A model generated the notes under the pieces. The model ran no database searches and had not been told where the DNA came from. It saw nothing but the letters and a program-made list of their open reading frames with translations. From assembly GCA_907165065.1 (NCBI GenBank), contig OU015523.1, positions 21,479,834-21,543,833 of the forward strand: 64,000 nucleotides of DNA, read 5' to 3'. Both the position numbers and the translations under genes were made by a program. This document shows positions 12,501-27,500 of this stretch, piece after piece; position 1 is the first letter of the stretch, and the number at the start of each line of letters is the position of its first letter. Source of the stretch: Caprimulgus europaeus. Lineage: Eukaryota; Chordata; Aves; Caprimulgiformes; Caprimulgidae.

Positions 12501-15500
12501 TGAATGTAGAACATCAGGTTTTTGTGTAACGCAATCAGATTTTCTCACCTCAATTTGACCATATTGCTAGGTAGTTTTACGACTTTAAAGTGACAAAGTA
12601 TTAGACACAAGAAGCTATTATTTTTATGCTTTGCTTATTTTTTTTCTATATTGAACTTCCATACTAATACTTGGGAATTTAACTCTCCTGATTTTTAATT
12701 TGCAGTTAATAATGGCAGTGGGGTTTCTTTGTTTTGTTTTTTGTTGGTTTTTTTAAGACTCAGTCTAGATTTAGTACCAGTCACAACCTTGACTATTAGT
12801 CTAAGCTGCCTTTTAGGGAGATTCTCGTGCTGTGTAATCTGTACAGCATTTTTCGAATGCTTTACTACACAGTCATGGCTCCTCTGGTATTCCTTATATT
12901 CACATACTCATGTTTGCTCATTCTGACAGTTTTAAGGTTAAGGATTACTTCCTCTGTTGCTTTCTGTTAGCAGAAAGAACTATTTTCCTTCCAAGGAAGA
13001 TGTGTTCAGCTTACAGTTTCCCTTGAGGTACATTTTCATTTTGTACATGGCTTGTAATAGTTCCTGGCAGCTGGGCTCTGATGTTAAGGATTTTAGGCAG
13101 GCTTGCCTAGGTGGCTTTCTCTAAGCTTGCTACTGACAGGCGTTTTTTTTTTTTCCTTAATACTTGTAGCTTATCTGTTACAAAATGTGTCATCTAACAA
13201 TAAAATGAAGTGATTTGGCGATCTCGCGTCCAAATAGTCTACCTGTGTTGGCTTAGGTGTTATAGGAGGAAATACCTCTGGATGGCGAAGATATTGGTCA
13301 GCAATCATTACAATGGAAAAAGGAAGTTACTTAGTAAAACACTTTGTCCTAGTGCAGATTTGTATAATGTAGACTAGATTTTTTGTTTGGTTTGGTTTTG
13401 AGACAGCATTCCAGTAACAGAGCAGGAGGAAGATGGTATAGAGATTTGTAGAGGGGGTTCCTGTGCCATGCTTGGAAGTAGCGGGGTGTGTTAAGTGATT
13501 ATTAGGGAACAAGTAGGTACTGAACCTATGTGAAATCGCAGGCTGGAAGCAAAGGCTGCCCTTCTGCAACCCAGCTGGTTTTGTACCTGAGGATGTTTTG
13601 GCACAACAGGAAGGAAGCAGGTGCACGTGGCTGTTTACTCTCCACTGCCTACCTCTGCATCTGGGCAATTGGATAGCTTAGTATTGCCCCATCCTCTGGG
13701 AGCAGTTTCACATTATTGATGTTTTCCTCTGAATGATACAATTGCAGGACTGACGGTTGGACTTGACGATCTTAATCCAACCTGAATGATGTGATGGTTC
13801 TGTGACCGAAAGCTTTTCTCTTGTGAGTCAGTAAGCTCAGGCACATAAAACTAGACTTTTTAAGGAAAACGTATTATATTTGCAGGATACTTCCTACTGT
13901 TTATATGAACTATTTAGGAAGCTCTTCATCTCTTCCTTGTGTCCCCTTTGATTCTAAGGAAACTACAGGTGTCCATAAAAGCCTTGTCAAATTGTCATAT
14001 GAAATATATTAATGAAATTCTCATTTCACCTCATCCTTCTGAATGACTAGATTTCATCAGCTGCTTATTTGATTATTTCCCTTCTTCTGGGGGGATTCAT
14101 CTTTGATATACAAGCTTTGATATATTTTTTTTTGTAGCTACCTGTGACGAGGTTGGTGGAGCTCCACTTCCATTTCATGAGTAGTAGGTGTAAGCTCAGA
14201 AGTTTAATGCCATCTATTTTCTTGTTGCCCTGTAATGTTAATTACTGTTGATATAATGTCATCACAAGAGATGCCTGTCGGCACTGAACTCGCCTGTCCC
14301 TCAGTCACAGATCTCTATGGGGGAACTGTCCTGGAAGCTCAGCGTGAATGACTGACAGCTGGTTCTCCAGAGCTGGAGGAAAGGGTAGGGACCTTCAGGC
14401 TGACCCAGTTAGCAAGTTTTTAAGTAAAATTATTTAAATTCACCTGGGATTTTAATGCCCTATTTTAGGGTGAGAAAATTTAAAGTCCAAAGCGACTTCA
14501 CTTACCTTTATTTTTAATCAGGATCTGCATATATTTATGTACATATGAATGGACTTGCAATCATTGTAAGAAGCCTTTCACACTGGTTTGATAACAGATG
14601 TTAGAAAAACCCAGAGCATTCAGATTTTAGGGCTTCCTAGGATTTCTTATGTGTATACTTCTTGTGTTTGAGAGATTTACAGTGTGGTTTGGTCTTTGGA
14701 TTGCAGACTGTTTGATTCCAGCTGCTGTGCAGTCAGTCAGCTTTACAGTTCAAGAGTGGGATTGCAAAATCTCTCAGCACTTGCATACAGCTTGGAAGAG
14801 GATGATCAGGTTAAAAATAACTTCAAGGGATTTCTCAAGTTATAGTTACATATGTATTTATGATTACTGATTATTGTGGTGTTCAAATGATATTTGCAAC
14901 AGATATCTAGTACACCTTGTGTTAAGTAGACCATTTTTCTACTGTTCAGACTGTGACACAGTAAAAGGTGGTGTCAGGTTGTTCATCCTTGCTGAGTTGT
15001 TGTTGTTCAGGCATACTGTGCATAGCAGGGAAGATGCTTCTACATGATTTGTAAGGAAACAGTCATTTGTTCTGCTTCTCTCTGTCTCTTTCTCTCTCTC
15101 CTTCAGATTTCCAGGTACTTACATAGAAACTAAGTTTCCCATTCTTCTCGCTTGTTGGTGAACACATGAAACCTGGGTTACTTTTTACACTGATCCTAGA
15201 AACTAAAATCTTTCTTCTCGGCCTCAGAAGGTCGAGAGGACCTCTTCGTGTTTTCCATGCTTCTCTTAGCAATGCTTTTACTGATATGTTTAAAATACTG
15301 GAAAACAGTTGTATTCCTATGCTACTGTAAGAATTTTACCTTTGGGTAGTGCAAGTATTCAACTCCTAAATATTCCTTTAAATAAACTCTTACTGGCCCA
15401 GAGTTTACTATTTTGAATTTCCATATGCCTTTCCAGACATCAGGACAAGTTTACCAGGTGAGAACTGGAGCAAATCATAATCACTTAATCACTTGATATA

Positions 15501-18500
15501 TTTGAGGTTTTTTTGTAGTTACAAGGAAAGTAGGAGTGTGAAGGAATTAAGTAAATAGCAGTAAAGACAGCAGAGTAGGCAGTTGTGCTGTAGACTCACT
15601 AATGTTTTTAAGGTCTCTTGCAACTAATAGCGGTAAGTAAAATAGTTCAAAGTCCTTTTGCTTAGCAGGTTGCTAGTTTTACCTGTCTGGTTTTCCTGTA
15701 TGTCATGTTTTGATCCTGTTTAACTTTATTTTTGTTACTTTTATTTAATGTAGCTATTGCTGCTGGCAGGTGGTAGGGACTAAATGCTGGCGAGGAGAGA
15801 TTGACGTTTTTGGGTTTTTTGTTTTGTTTTCTTTAAGGTTCCTTATAGGTTACATGCTGTGCTAGTTCATGAAGGTCAAGCTAACGCAGGACACTACTGG
15901 GCATATATTTATGACCACCACCAGAACAGATGGATGAAATACAATGATATTTCTGTGACAAAGTCAACTTGGGAAGAGTTGGAGCGGGACTCTTTTGGTG
16001 GCTATAGGAATGCTAGTGCATATTGTTTAATGTATATCAATGATAAGGAACAATATTTGATACAAGGTAATGCTATGAATATGTTTTCTGCATGATATAG
16101 AATAGCTGATTATACTGATAAAGCAAGCTTCTCTCAGATGGATTTCTAGATTTTTTGAAATGTTTTGAATAATTGTTTAAAGTTCTAGTTATGCTCATAA
16201 CTGTTAGTCATATTGGGTTTTTGAGTAGAATAATTGCTCTTCAACTTTTAACTTAATAAAGAATGCCACTGTTTAAGCATTGTTAATAGAGCAAAATAAA
16301 CTAAGTTTGCTAATTTGTAAACATTATAGCCAGGTGATCACATGTTTGGAATTTTTGAGATGTTATCTCGCTAAGGATTAGAACAGAAATATGGAAATAC
16401 AGAAATGACCCTCTTGACATTAAAATCCTTATGGAGTTTTTTTCATAAGCTTCAGAACTCTGATGAACTTTTCTAGAGTGTGGAAACTTGAAGCTTTATG
16501 CAGTATATTGGAGTGTGAATAAGTTAGCCCTACCAACCACTCATTAAACCAAAGCAATACATGGATTGGGAATTTTTTTTCAGGTCATATACTAGTATGG
16601 AATGCTCGTATGGAAGTGTTCGGAGAGAGGGCAAAGATCCCTTAACAGGCGTTTTATGGGGTCTGGTAATGGTGGCTAGGAAGCTGACCGTGAGAATGGC
16701 CAGAGATTCAATAATGGTGGATAATTTTAATGTTCCTGTCTTGTCATAGGGCAGAAAACTAGAGTGAGCATATGTTCAGTTTTAAAATGAGAACCAATAT
16801 TAACCTTGACATGTCTAGATTGCCAGATTAGAAGTGGACTTGTAGCCATAAGGTTTATGGGCCCTGTAGGATGGCTGTGCCACTAAGTCTGTGGCCCATT
16901 GCTGGAGGACAATTACAGCTGATTGATACTCTTGCAGGGACCATTCTTGAACCAAAAAGGAAGGTTACTCTATGTAGCTGGTGTTCTTATCAGTTGACTT
17001 TCCAAATCCCTGTAGTCCCACTCTCCTCCTCCTTTTCTGCTGCAAAGTTGAGTTATGTCCAGCTCTGTGTGACAGTAAAGCAATCAAGCTATGGTGGCTT
17101 TTTGTGACTTTTTTTCCTGAATGTTCACAATCATAGGATGCTTGTCGCCCAAAAGGCTCATATTTCAAAATAGCAATGCTCTGATGGTGCCCAAGAATGT
17201 ATAATCCAGAGATCACAAGAACAGTAGCCATATGTCTTAGTAGCGGAGGAGTGCCCGATAGATAATAAAATTAGTTAAAAGTATTATAGTTCTGGGGTTT
17301 TGGTGCTGTACTGCATGTTTCCAGTAATTCACTTGATGAAATTTGTTGTACATACTTTTTTCCCCTATTCTTTCCTCTACTGAAATTTGTCTTTCATGTT
17401 CCCACAGAGGAATTTAACAAAGAAACAGGGCAGATCCTTGTTGGAATGGACACGCTACCTTCTGATCTAAGGGATTATGTCAAGGAAGACAATAAACGTT
17501 TTGAAAAAGAACTTGAAGAATGGGATGCAGAACTTGCTCAGAAAGCACAGCAGGAGAAGTTGTTATCTCAGATACCCAGGGCACCGGCACCCTCACCTGC
17601 TCCAGGTTAGTTTCTTCTATGTGTTTGTAAAAGGAGTAGAACCAAAAATCAGTGGGTTTTGTATATAGTGTTTTGCAGCTTAAGAAAGGAAGATGATGTT
17701 AATTTGTGTTATCTTGAACTGTAACTATTTACTTGGCCAAGGTAACTCTACTTGAAGGTTAATCTGTTGGGGGCGTTTTTGCATTTTATTTTTTATTTAA
17801 ATACAAAAATTATTTATCGGTGCTTCTGTCTTTTCCATCCTAGTTGTGCTTAGCTTTTACTATTTTTTTAAATTTTTTTTTATGCAGAAACTTTGGCCTT
17901 TTAAGATAGGTAATTATTAACAGATCTCATCAGTCTGTTTTGAGAATTTATTAGTCCCTAAGTGATGTATATTCTTCTATTTAGAGTGATTGAGTAGAAG
18001 ATCTACCTTCTCTTTTTAAATTAGGTCAGAATTTAGATCTAAAGAGAGAAATAATTTATTTGGTATGATCTATTGAATAGAGGTAGCAATAGTAGGGCCT
18101 ACTTAAGAAATTACTGTGTGAAAACGAGGATGAGGCTCTAAACAGCAACAGTGAGGCCAATGCTGTTAGGAACCTGGCTAATAAAGACCACTGACAATCT
18201 GACTATAAAATATGCCTGCTTTGACGTAGAAAAATCTGTCAGGTTTTAGGTTGCCTACACCTTTTGCTTCATTGCAGAAGACTGATTGTACATGATGTGA
18301 AAAATGACATGATGGATTTGTGTAGCGACACTGCTGTCCAGATGTTCACGTTGTTGTATTTGAGTCATTAAGACTGCGCATGTATTTCTCGTAACTTTCT
18401 CTGACTACAAACTGAATGTAAAAAGTGCAATGAGTTAATGACATTTCTCTTTTTTTGCCAACTCTGTGGAGAGTGACTTCATCTTCATGTTTTTACTTCA

Positions 18501-21500
18501 CAAACACTTTGAGACTGGTTTTAGTTCTTTTGTTAGTAGTGGAAAGTACTAAATTAATGTTTTATTTGTCTGTCAAAATTTGCTTTCATCATCTAAGACA
18601 CTACTTACGCTGATCAATTTTATTGCCCTCAAGTGGGGGAGACTTTGACCTTTCCCTTAAGTCAGAAGAATATAATATGTTGATTATTATGTGAAGTAAA
18701 AATACATCTGGCACTTCATTGGCTGTAAGTCATTCCATATACTGGGTCTGTATCCCACAGAAAGTCTGAGTAGAATCTTATCTTTGTTCTCAGTATTCCC
18801 CTTTATGATTGATGAACACCCCTCACTCGAGAGCCTTAATGGGTCTATAGACAGGACAGGTCTGTTGTTCCTAATATAAAATCATGGATCTGTTTCTATG
18901 AAAGTGTTCAAAGTGACCTGAGACACAGACTGGTGTAAAGTTGTATTTGTGAATGATGTGACCTACCCGCATTTTGTACTTGGGTTACCTTATCTATGAG
19001 ACAGTGATCCAAATAAAACTAATCAATTCAAAATTCATGCTTATGTTAACACAGAAAATCGTTATCTTATTTCTGTTACTAAGTTCAAGCAGGAGAACCA
19101 GAATATTTAGAGCAGCCATCAAGAACTGATACTTCAAAGCACTTAAAAGAAGATTCTGTACAAGCAATCAATAAAGCTTTCGCTGAACAAGAAGATAGAG
19201 GTCCAGAAGCTATAATGGATACGGTGAGGATATTTTGAAGCTTGAAATACTTCTTTTGCTTTTAGTTTGCAAATGGAAATGGCTTAATAGCTGATAAAAG
19301 GTGGGGTGTGTGTGGAAACTTTGAACTGAAAATCACTCTTTGTTCAGGGACTGTCCAACACTACAGTTCATCCAGAAAGAGTGTACTACAATAATGGATG
19401 TAGTAGATGAAAAAGACTAAGATAGATGTCCTCTATGTGATTGAAGTACTAGTCAAGAGTACAGCAGAGTACAGCATATTGTTCAAATAACATTCATGTT
19501 TTTGTGCCCACCAACTTTCAAAATGTTGGATGGCTCCATTTATTTTTGAGGAGCAAACTTTGACATTCCATGTAAAAGACTTGAAAAATACCTCTTTAAA
19601 CATTCAGGTTTTTATCTGAAGCTTTCAAAAATAAGAGGATTTTCAACAGTATTCTCTAGCCTTAATGCAAATTCAGAACTTGATGATTTTTTTTTTTTGT
19701 GATTCATCAAATGCATATATTAACTTAAAATAGTTAAAGAATTAGTGTTGGATGATTCTGTTTCTACTTCAGACAGTGAATTTTAAGAGGAGTTGGAAAT
19801 TAACTACTTCTTGAGTTAATGAAACTAATATTTAATAGTTTTTTCTTCCAGAAAAGATTTTTTTGCTTCCCTATAAGTAGACCCATGTGTTTGCCACAAA
19901 AGCAAGTGCCTTTAAAGCAACACATGCATCTGTCTTGAAACCGTATCTATAAGGATAAAACATACAAAGTGTGCAGTACAGCTTCTCTAGGCACCTCTAG
20001 TAACCACTAGAAACAGAAACACTTTAGATCTGTGCAAAATTTGAAGCATGTTTCCTAAGTTCAGGTATGAATCCTCATTAAACAAAAGCAGTCTAGCCCC
20101 AGGTATCTTCAGGACCAGCAGGAAAGTCCTCTTAAAGCCTTTGAAATTGATGTGACAACTTGTTGACTCACACTGTGACTCTTACAGCTGACATGTTTTC
20201 CACCCCTCTCTCCTCTGATGTCAGGAGGGCAGAGAAGCACACTTTCTCTGGTAAACTGAAGTCAAAGCCAGCAGGAAAACTAATCTAACCCTGGATGAAA
20301 AGATGCTCTACCACTAATGATTTAGGCTACTGTGTATCTGACATTTTTGACTTCTTAGAACACAGAACAGCTTAGGGGGAGCCTATTTAATATGAGTTAC
20401 CTCCAGCTGAAGGGGTAGCTATGAAGATAGCAAACCCATGATAAAATGTCTTACATGATGGTGTCCTCTTTCTGGTGTCTGTGGGCATACATCCCAGTGG
20501 GATATGGAAGAATCTCACAGAATCAAGTGGTTTAGTTTAGGCTCATGAAACTTTGCACAGTGATCAGCCTTAGGACTTTACAAGTCTATGACTGAGGAAG
20601 GGGGACATCAGGATAGGCTTAATGAGACAGGTGCAGGTTGTCTTATTCCAATTTTTTCACTGCATAGTTCTTCAACAAGGTGGATGTCTCTTTAAAAATG
20701 AAAACAAAAAATCCTAAACCATGCAAGCTCTTTTATTTAGAAACAACTGTATTTCAGCTATTAGAATCTAAAGCCAATTTCTAGCTAATCTGAAGATATT
20801 CTGTTAATGTTTAAAAGCTGCTCTCTGTATAGCCAAATTTAACTTGCGCAGAATTGTGCTCCCTTCTCAGTGGATCAGCATGCTTTTTAAATTATTCTAC
20901 TTCCATATGCATTCTGACATGCAGGTGTATATTCCTTTCCTCCACTTTTTGTTTTTTCATTTTAAGAGAAGAAAAGCCAACATCCGAACATGTAACAAAC
21001 AGGATTGTAGGTTAATCACCACATGATAATTTGTGTCCATTTTTGTCCTTTTCTCTGCCCTCTGATTGCACAGTCTTCCTTTGTATTTATACAGGGCTGG
21101 ATGTAAATAGATACTATATGTATTTCTGGAATCTTTGTTAAAAGTGGGACTATTGTAATAGTTGAAGAACAAGTAGCGTGGCACTATGTGATTGCGTAGG
21201 TTACAGTCAAGGTTTAAATTCTGCAAATGTTTTAAACTGGCTATTATACAATGATAGACCATAGGAAGTGATATTTTTCTCTGTTATGGTTTAAAACTTA
21301 CGTTTACATAGCAAGAATTTCAGTGACTAGCATAATCTTCCCCTGTTTTTATTTCTAAAAAAATAAGCCTGTTGAATGTAATGCACCTTTAAATGTTCTT
21401 TCAAATACCTTAATTGCTAGAGGCTTTTTTGTATTTTTTTTCCTGGAGCATCAGGAAATGTTAGCCTCTGGCTTGTTGCCATCCCTTAGTTGTTCATCCC

Positions 21501-24500
21501 TTGTTGCCATCCCTCAGGATTCATCGGATACTTCAGATGTATTTAGTAATTTTTTAGTGAAATATATGAAGAGAAGTGGTGGTTCACAGACCCGTCCTTT
21601 AAGAACTGCCTTAAATTTGTAATGGATGTTAGAGTTGCAATATTGGCATACTAACTTGTAAAATGTAATTAGTGAATAAAGAACAAACAAAATATTTTTG
21701 ATAATTATGTCTTAATTTTAAAATGTATGGCTTAAAAAATTAAGAAACTGTAAGTAATTTGAGAATATAAGTGATATTTATACTTTTTTTCAGAACTTCA
21801 GCAGTGCACATCATTTTACTTGATCAGCCTGACAGTTTGTGTCTTTCCGTAATTTTCTCTATTTTCTGCTTTTATTTTTTTTTCCTCCTCACACACCTAC
21901 TGATAATGGTTTTCTTCTGCAGAGCTCTGATAATGCCCCAGCTCAGCCAGCTTCTCACCAGCGAGTTGTAGAGGTGGCGATTCCTGATGTAGGGACTTTT
22001 GTAATTGAGTCAGAGGAGGGGGGTTATGACGATGAGGTACATTTGATTGCAGTTGTGTGCACCGCTCCTCCTCGGTGCTTCCTTGTGCTGCCTGATGAGA
22101 GTTTTTAGCATGTTTGCACATTATGACACCTAACAGGTTTCTGCAAGACTAAATGCTTAGCCATTTGTAACCTTAACAATGTCTTAATTTGTAATGAAAT
22201 ATGAAAGGAAAGCACTAGCAACTCTAATTGGGCACGCTTTGCATGGTACCATTTACACTGGAGGTATATTTGTCTTTATAGCTGTGGAAGTTGAATGTTT
22301 GTGTTAGGCCAGATAGCCTTTGAAATACAGGTGATAGACTGCAGACTACTGCACTAGTTAAGAAGTGACAGGATAGTGAGTGATGTTCTTAAGGTTTGTG
22401 CTTTCTTGTCAGTCCAATAAAGCTAATGTTCAAGTCCAATCCCTTATGTGCCAAGATTAAGCTTTTCAGACTTCTAGGGTTAAATTATCCATGGAATAAC
22501 CTGAAACTGATGTGGCTGGTGGAGCTGGCTCTTCCAAAGCTTAAGGGGAGTCGGGGGAAATAAATATTATTTTTTCCTGCTTCAGACCCAGGGTAGTGTG
22601 TGCCTGGTACTACTTGAGGAACAGATAAGAGACATTATTTTCTGCTGCCCTGTTTTAGCAGCAGAAAACACCACTGCCAGGACATCAGACTGTCCTGCCT
22701 TGACACTGCCTACTCCGTATTTGTTTGGCTTGGGGATAGCATTGGTGCAGCCCATATTCCCAGGTGTCTGAGCATTTGTTCTTGGTGGGCTATGGGGAGC
22801 TTTTGCTTTCCTAGGCAAATGGATATTTCAGGTTATTCTGCCCTCTAATTGTAATCACTTGTAACTGCGAGTACGGGATGAAGAATAAAATTATTTAATT
22901 GACATCATCACACCGAGTTTAGCTTCTCACAGATGAGTAATCTCCACCTTTAAAGACATGAGGATTTAGTCTCACCTAATAGCCTACTTTTTGGGGTTTT
23001 TTTTTGTCCCCCCACCCCTGTTGTCCCCATGCCATTGTCTTTCTAGAGGATGATAACTTTCTGCCTCATTTCCCTGTTCCTTTTATAAGTATATTCACTT
23101 TTTTGTTGTTGTTCTTATGTGTGGGAAAGTCTTCTGGAGAGTTGAGAGTTTTTCATCTTCTGTTGCTGTGCCAGCTATACCTTGGGAAGAAAGAGATGGA
23201 GTGTTTTTCTTTGCTCACAGATAACAAAGGGGAAAGGCCTTTCTGAGTAACCTAGATGTATGAAATCGTTTGTATATAATAATGTGAATAGCTGCAAGAT
23301 GTGTGTCTTAGGGTTGGCTTTGTGATTGTTAAATGTTTTGGGGTTGATTTTTAAGAATTTATCTGCAAATGCTTCAAGGACCAATTGCATTTGCAGGAAT
23401 TAGTCCCTTATTTTGATGTTGAAATATGCCTAAAATACAGGCAGTGTCGTTTACTATATTTTTAGTATAGTATATATAGAGTGTGATTGGGTGATTTTTC
23501 TACTCGAGACATTTTTTTGAATCATCTAAATGATTCATGGGTAGCTCTCATTCAGTATGCAGTTTCTGCTGAATGATGCATGTTCCTTTCCTGGGACATT
23601 TTGACCATGTAACTTTATATTGTATTTGACACAGTTCTTCAGGTTTTTGTGGGGTTTTTGGTAAGCTTCCTTTAATTATGTGTTGTTACAGTAAAAATGT
23701 ATACACGTGCCACGACTGATTTGCAGAGTATGCACACCAGATCTGTATTGAAATGTGCCATTTCAATGTATGCATGTATTAAGTTGCTATTTTATCTTGC
23801 ATGAGACTAAAAGCATATTGAAATTGGTCGTTAAAATATTAATCATTCAAAACTTTTACCTTAAATCCCTTGTGGCAGGTCATGCTGACCCCGAACATGC
23901 AAGGTATTATCATGGCTATAGGTAAAGCCAGGAATGTTTATGACAGGTGTGGGCCAGAAGCAGGGTTCTTTAAGGTACAACTAACATTTTCAACTTTTTC
24001 TCCTCTGACTTCTCTTGTTAGATATGCCTTCTCCCTCCACCCTTTGATTCATATTAAGACTTTTAGAGCATTTATGCATACTATTCTGTGATACCAGTCC
24101 TTCATTTAGATATTTCTCCCTTCAAAAACAGACAGCTATTTCCCTGTTGTTTCAGCAGTACACTACCTTGATTTCAATAGCTTATCACAAAATATACCTT
24201 TCTGCATTTTAGCTTTCTAATAATACTAGCAAGTAACATGAAACCAAGATGTGTAATCAATAAAAATACAGGGGTTTTTTTCCCTGTTAGTAACAAAAAA
24301 CATGCCTTCACTAGACTGTTTGGGATATGTTTTTTCACCCAGGGACATCAGTGTATAGTCATTTGCTGTTTATTTCACAGATGTTCTTGTTTTGTACTCT
24401 TTTAAAGGTTTTTAGTAAATCCAAATGACTTTCTTTTGTGTAACTGCATGGATGTCAGTACTATTTATTTATGAAGTGTTTTATTATTGGGAATTAGAGA

Positions 24501-27500
24501 TCAGGCTTTTTGTGGTTGTTACTTTTCACAATGATAGTGGATTTTAAAAATGTGTTAGTCTTCTTAAATACACAAACTTCTGAGCATTTTTAGGTCATGA
24601 TCTTTTGAATTTTCAGGGTATTAGAAAGGGAATTACTTTGACATGACCTAAAATCTTCTCAAATGGAGTTTGGAGAGGGAGAAGAAGTTTCTTGCTTGTT
24701 ACTGAGTAGTAGTTTGTTTTCTCATTAATTGTTATGGTATAGTTGCACTAGAAGAAATTGTAAAAACCGAAATAAACAAAAAAAAAAACCCAACCAACAA
24801 CAACCAACCAACCAAACCCAACAAAAAACCCGCCCACCACCACCAAAAAATTCTCCAAGCCCTTGGTAAGGAAATTGAAATCTCATGGGTGGGTTTGTTT
24901 GTCTGTTTGTGTGTTTTTGTAATGGACATTTTGAGAAGTGTTATGACCATAACACGTGTTTGCAGGGCTGTCTCTGTTAACTGTGCCTGCCCTCAGGGAA
25001 TGGAGGGACACCTGCCATAGCCTCTGTTTAGTGAAATAGGTTTTGTTTCGGATTCAGATGCTGGGGTTTTTTCACATTTATTACTTAATGAAAATATGTA
25101 AACATATTTTTTTAAGTTAAAAAAAAAAATCCTCATTTGATCAAAGCAGACTTACTACAAAGTTTAATTAATTATTTCTTGAATATGAAGGGTGCTTTGG
25201 TAGTTTTAAAACAGAAATGCAATTCAAAATAAAATTATGCTTAGTCCTTCAGAGTGATCAAAACAATGGTCAGTTGAAATGTTGTTTGGTCTTTAATTTT
25301 GAATGCTGAAACACTTTCACAGTGAACAGAATTTGTCTCTGACTGAGAAAATGTTCTGACACCAAATTGTTAGAGAGTAGGAAGGTTTCCTTACTTGTTT
25401 TCTGCTGAATCATGTTTGCAGTCACTTAGAAGAGGTGGAACCCACTTCATTTTTGAGGAATACATTAGTATCACTGTATGCAGGTGAAGTGGTCCTACAA
25501 GACATATTTTGAAATGTGTCAGATGAAATCTCGTGTTACTCCATAAACTTATTGTAAAAGCTTCTGTGATATTTTTTAATACTGTTATACTCTGGGTTTC
25601 TTCATGTGTTTGTTTTTTCTAAAATTAGTGTTTACAGAAAACTGTGTAATTTTTCTATGATGTGATAGTAAGGGCCTTCAGCCTGTTGCCCTGAGGAGTG
25701 CAGTGGGCACTGCAGCACAGGCAAAGTCTTACAGAGACAAGCCAGAAACTCCTGAGGTAATAGGAGCCAAAAGGGTAGCTTCCATGAAACATCATGGGGG
25801 AATAGAGAAGTGTCCATCTAAGAAGGTGACATGGCCACCAGCCCAGCTGAAGTGCCTCTACACCAATGCATGCAGCATAGGCAACAAACAGGAAGAGTTG
25901 GCAGCTCCCATCCTACTAGAAAGCTATAACATGGGGCCATTACAGAAACTTGGTGGGACTGGAGTGTGGCTGTTGATGGCTGCAAGCTGTTCAGAAGGGA
26001 CAGGAGAAGGAAGAGGGGTGGAGGTGTTGCCCTCTATGTTAAGAAGTAGATAGAGTGTGAAGAGTTGTCCCTCAAGAATAGCCATGAACAGGTTGAAAGC
26101 TTATGAGTAGGAATTAGGGATCGAGACAACAAGGGGAGTGTTGTGGTTGGTGTCTACTACAGGCCACCCGATCAAGGGGAGCCTATCGATGAAGCCTTCT
26201 TACTCCAGCTCCAGGAGGCATCGAGCTCACAGGCTCTCATCCTGCTGGGGGATTTCAGCCACCCTGACATCTGTTGGAAAAATAGTGCAGCAAGCTGTAG
26301 GCAATCCAAGAGACTCCTGTAATGCTTTGGTGACAACTTTCTAACGTAAGAAATAGACAGCCCTACTCGAGAGGAAGCAATATTGGATCTGATGGTCACT
26401 AGTGCAAATGAGCTGGTTGGTGATGTCAAGGTTGGAGGCAGTCTGGGCTATAGTGATCATGCAGTGGTGCAGTTCACTGTCCTAAGGCGTATGAGTCATA
26501 TGAGGAGCATAGTCAGGACCCTGAGTTTTGGGAAAGCCAACTTACAGCTCTTCAAGGAGCTAGTCAGTAGGACCCCCTGGGAAACTGGCCTCAAGGACAA
26601 GGGAGCAGAACAGAGATGGGAGATCTTTAAGGGTGTTTTCCACAGAACACAAGAGCCCTCAATCCCCAGATGTAAGAAATTGGGCAAGGAAGGCAAGAGA
26701 CCAGCATGGCTGAGTCAAGACCTGCTGGTCAAACTAAGAGGCAAAATGGAACTACACAGGCAGTGGAAGCAGGGACAGGTATCCTGGGAAGATTACAGGG
26801 ACGTTGCCTGGTTGCATAGGGACAAGGTCAGGAAGGACAAGGCACAGCTGGAGCTGAACTTGGCAAGGGATGCCAAGAAAAACAAGAAGGACTTCTACAG
26901 GTATGTAAACCAGGAAAGGAAGGGTAAAGAAAGTGTCGTTCCCCCCATGATGAGCAACAGTGGGGATCTAGTAACAACAGATGAGGAGAAGGCTGAAGTT
27001 CTCAACTTTTTTGCCTCAGTCTTCATGGGCAACCTATCTCCTCATAGTTCTCAAGTTGATGGCCCATAAGACAGGGATCAGGAAGACAAAGTCCCTCCCA
27101 CTGTAAGTGAAGATAAGGTTTGTGACCATCTGAGGAACCTGACCATACACAAGTCCATGGGACCTGATGAGATGCACCCCAAAGTCCTGAGGGAACTGGC
27201 TGATGTAGTTGCCAAGCCACTCTCCATGACATTTGAAAAGTCATGGCAGTCAGTGAAGTGACTGCGTCAGTGACAAGGGAAGAGCTATGGATGTCATCTC
27301 TCTGGATTTCTGCAAGGCCTTTGACACAGTCCCCCACAACATCCTTCTCTCTAAGTTGGAGAGATACGGATTTGATAGGTCAATGGCTCAATGTCCAGAT
27401 GGAAGACAGTGACAAGTGGTGTCCCTCAAGGGCCCATACTGGGACCAGTGCTGTTTAATATCTTCATTAATGATACTGACAGTGGGATTGAGTGCACCCT

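Noticed and set aside
24777-24848. C/A-rich block as a possible regulatory array
   Set aside because: It is simple low-complexity sequence (aaacccaacc-like) without regular units.
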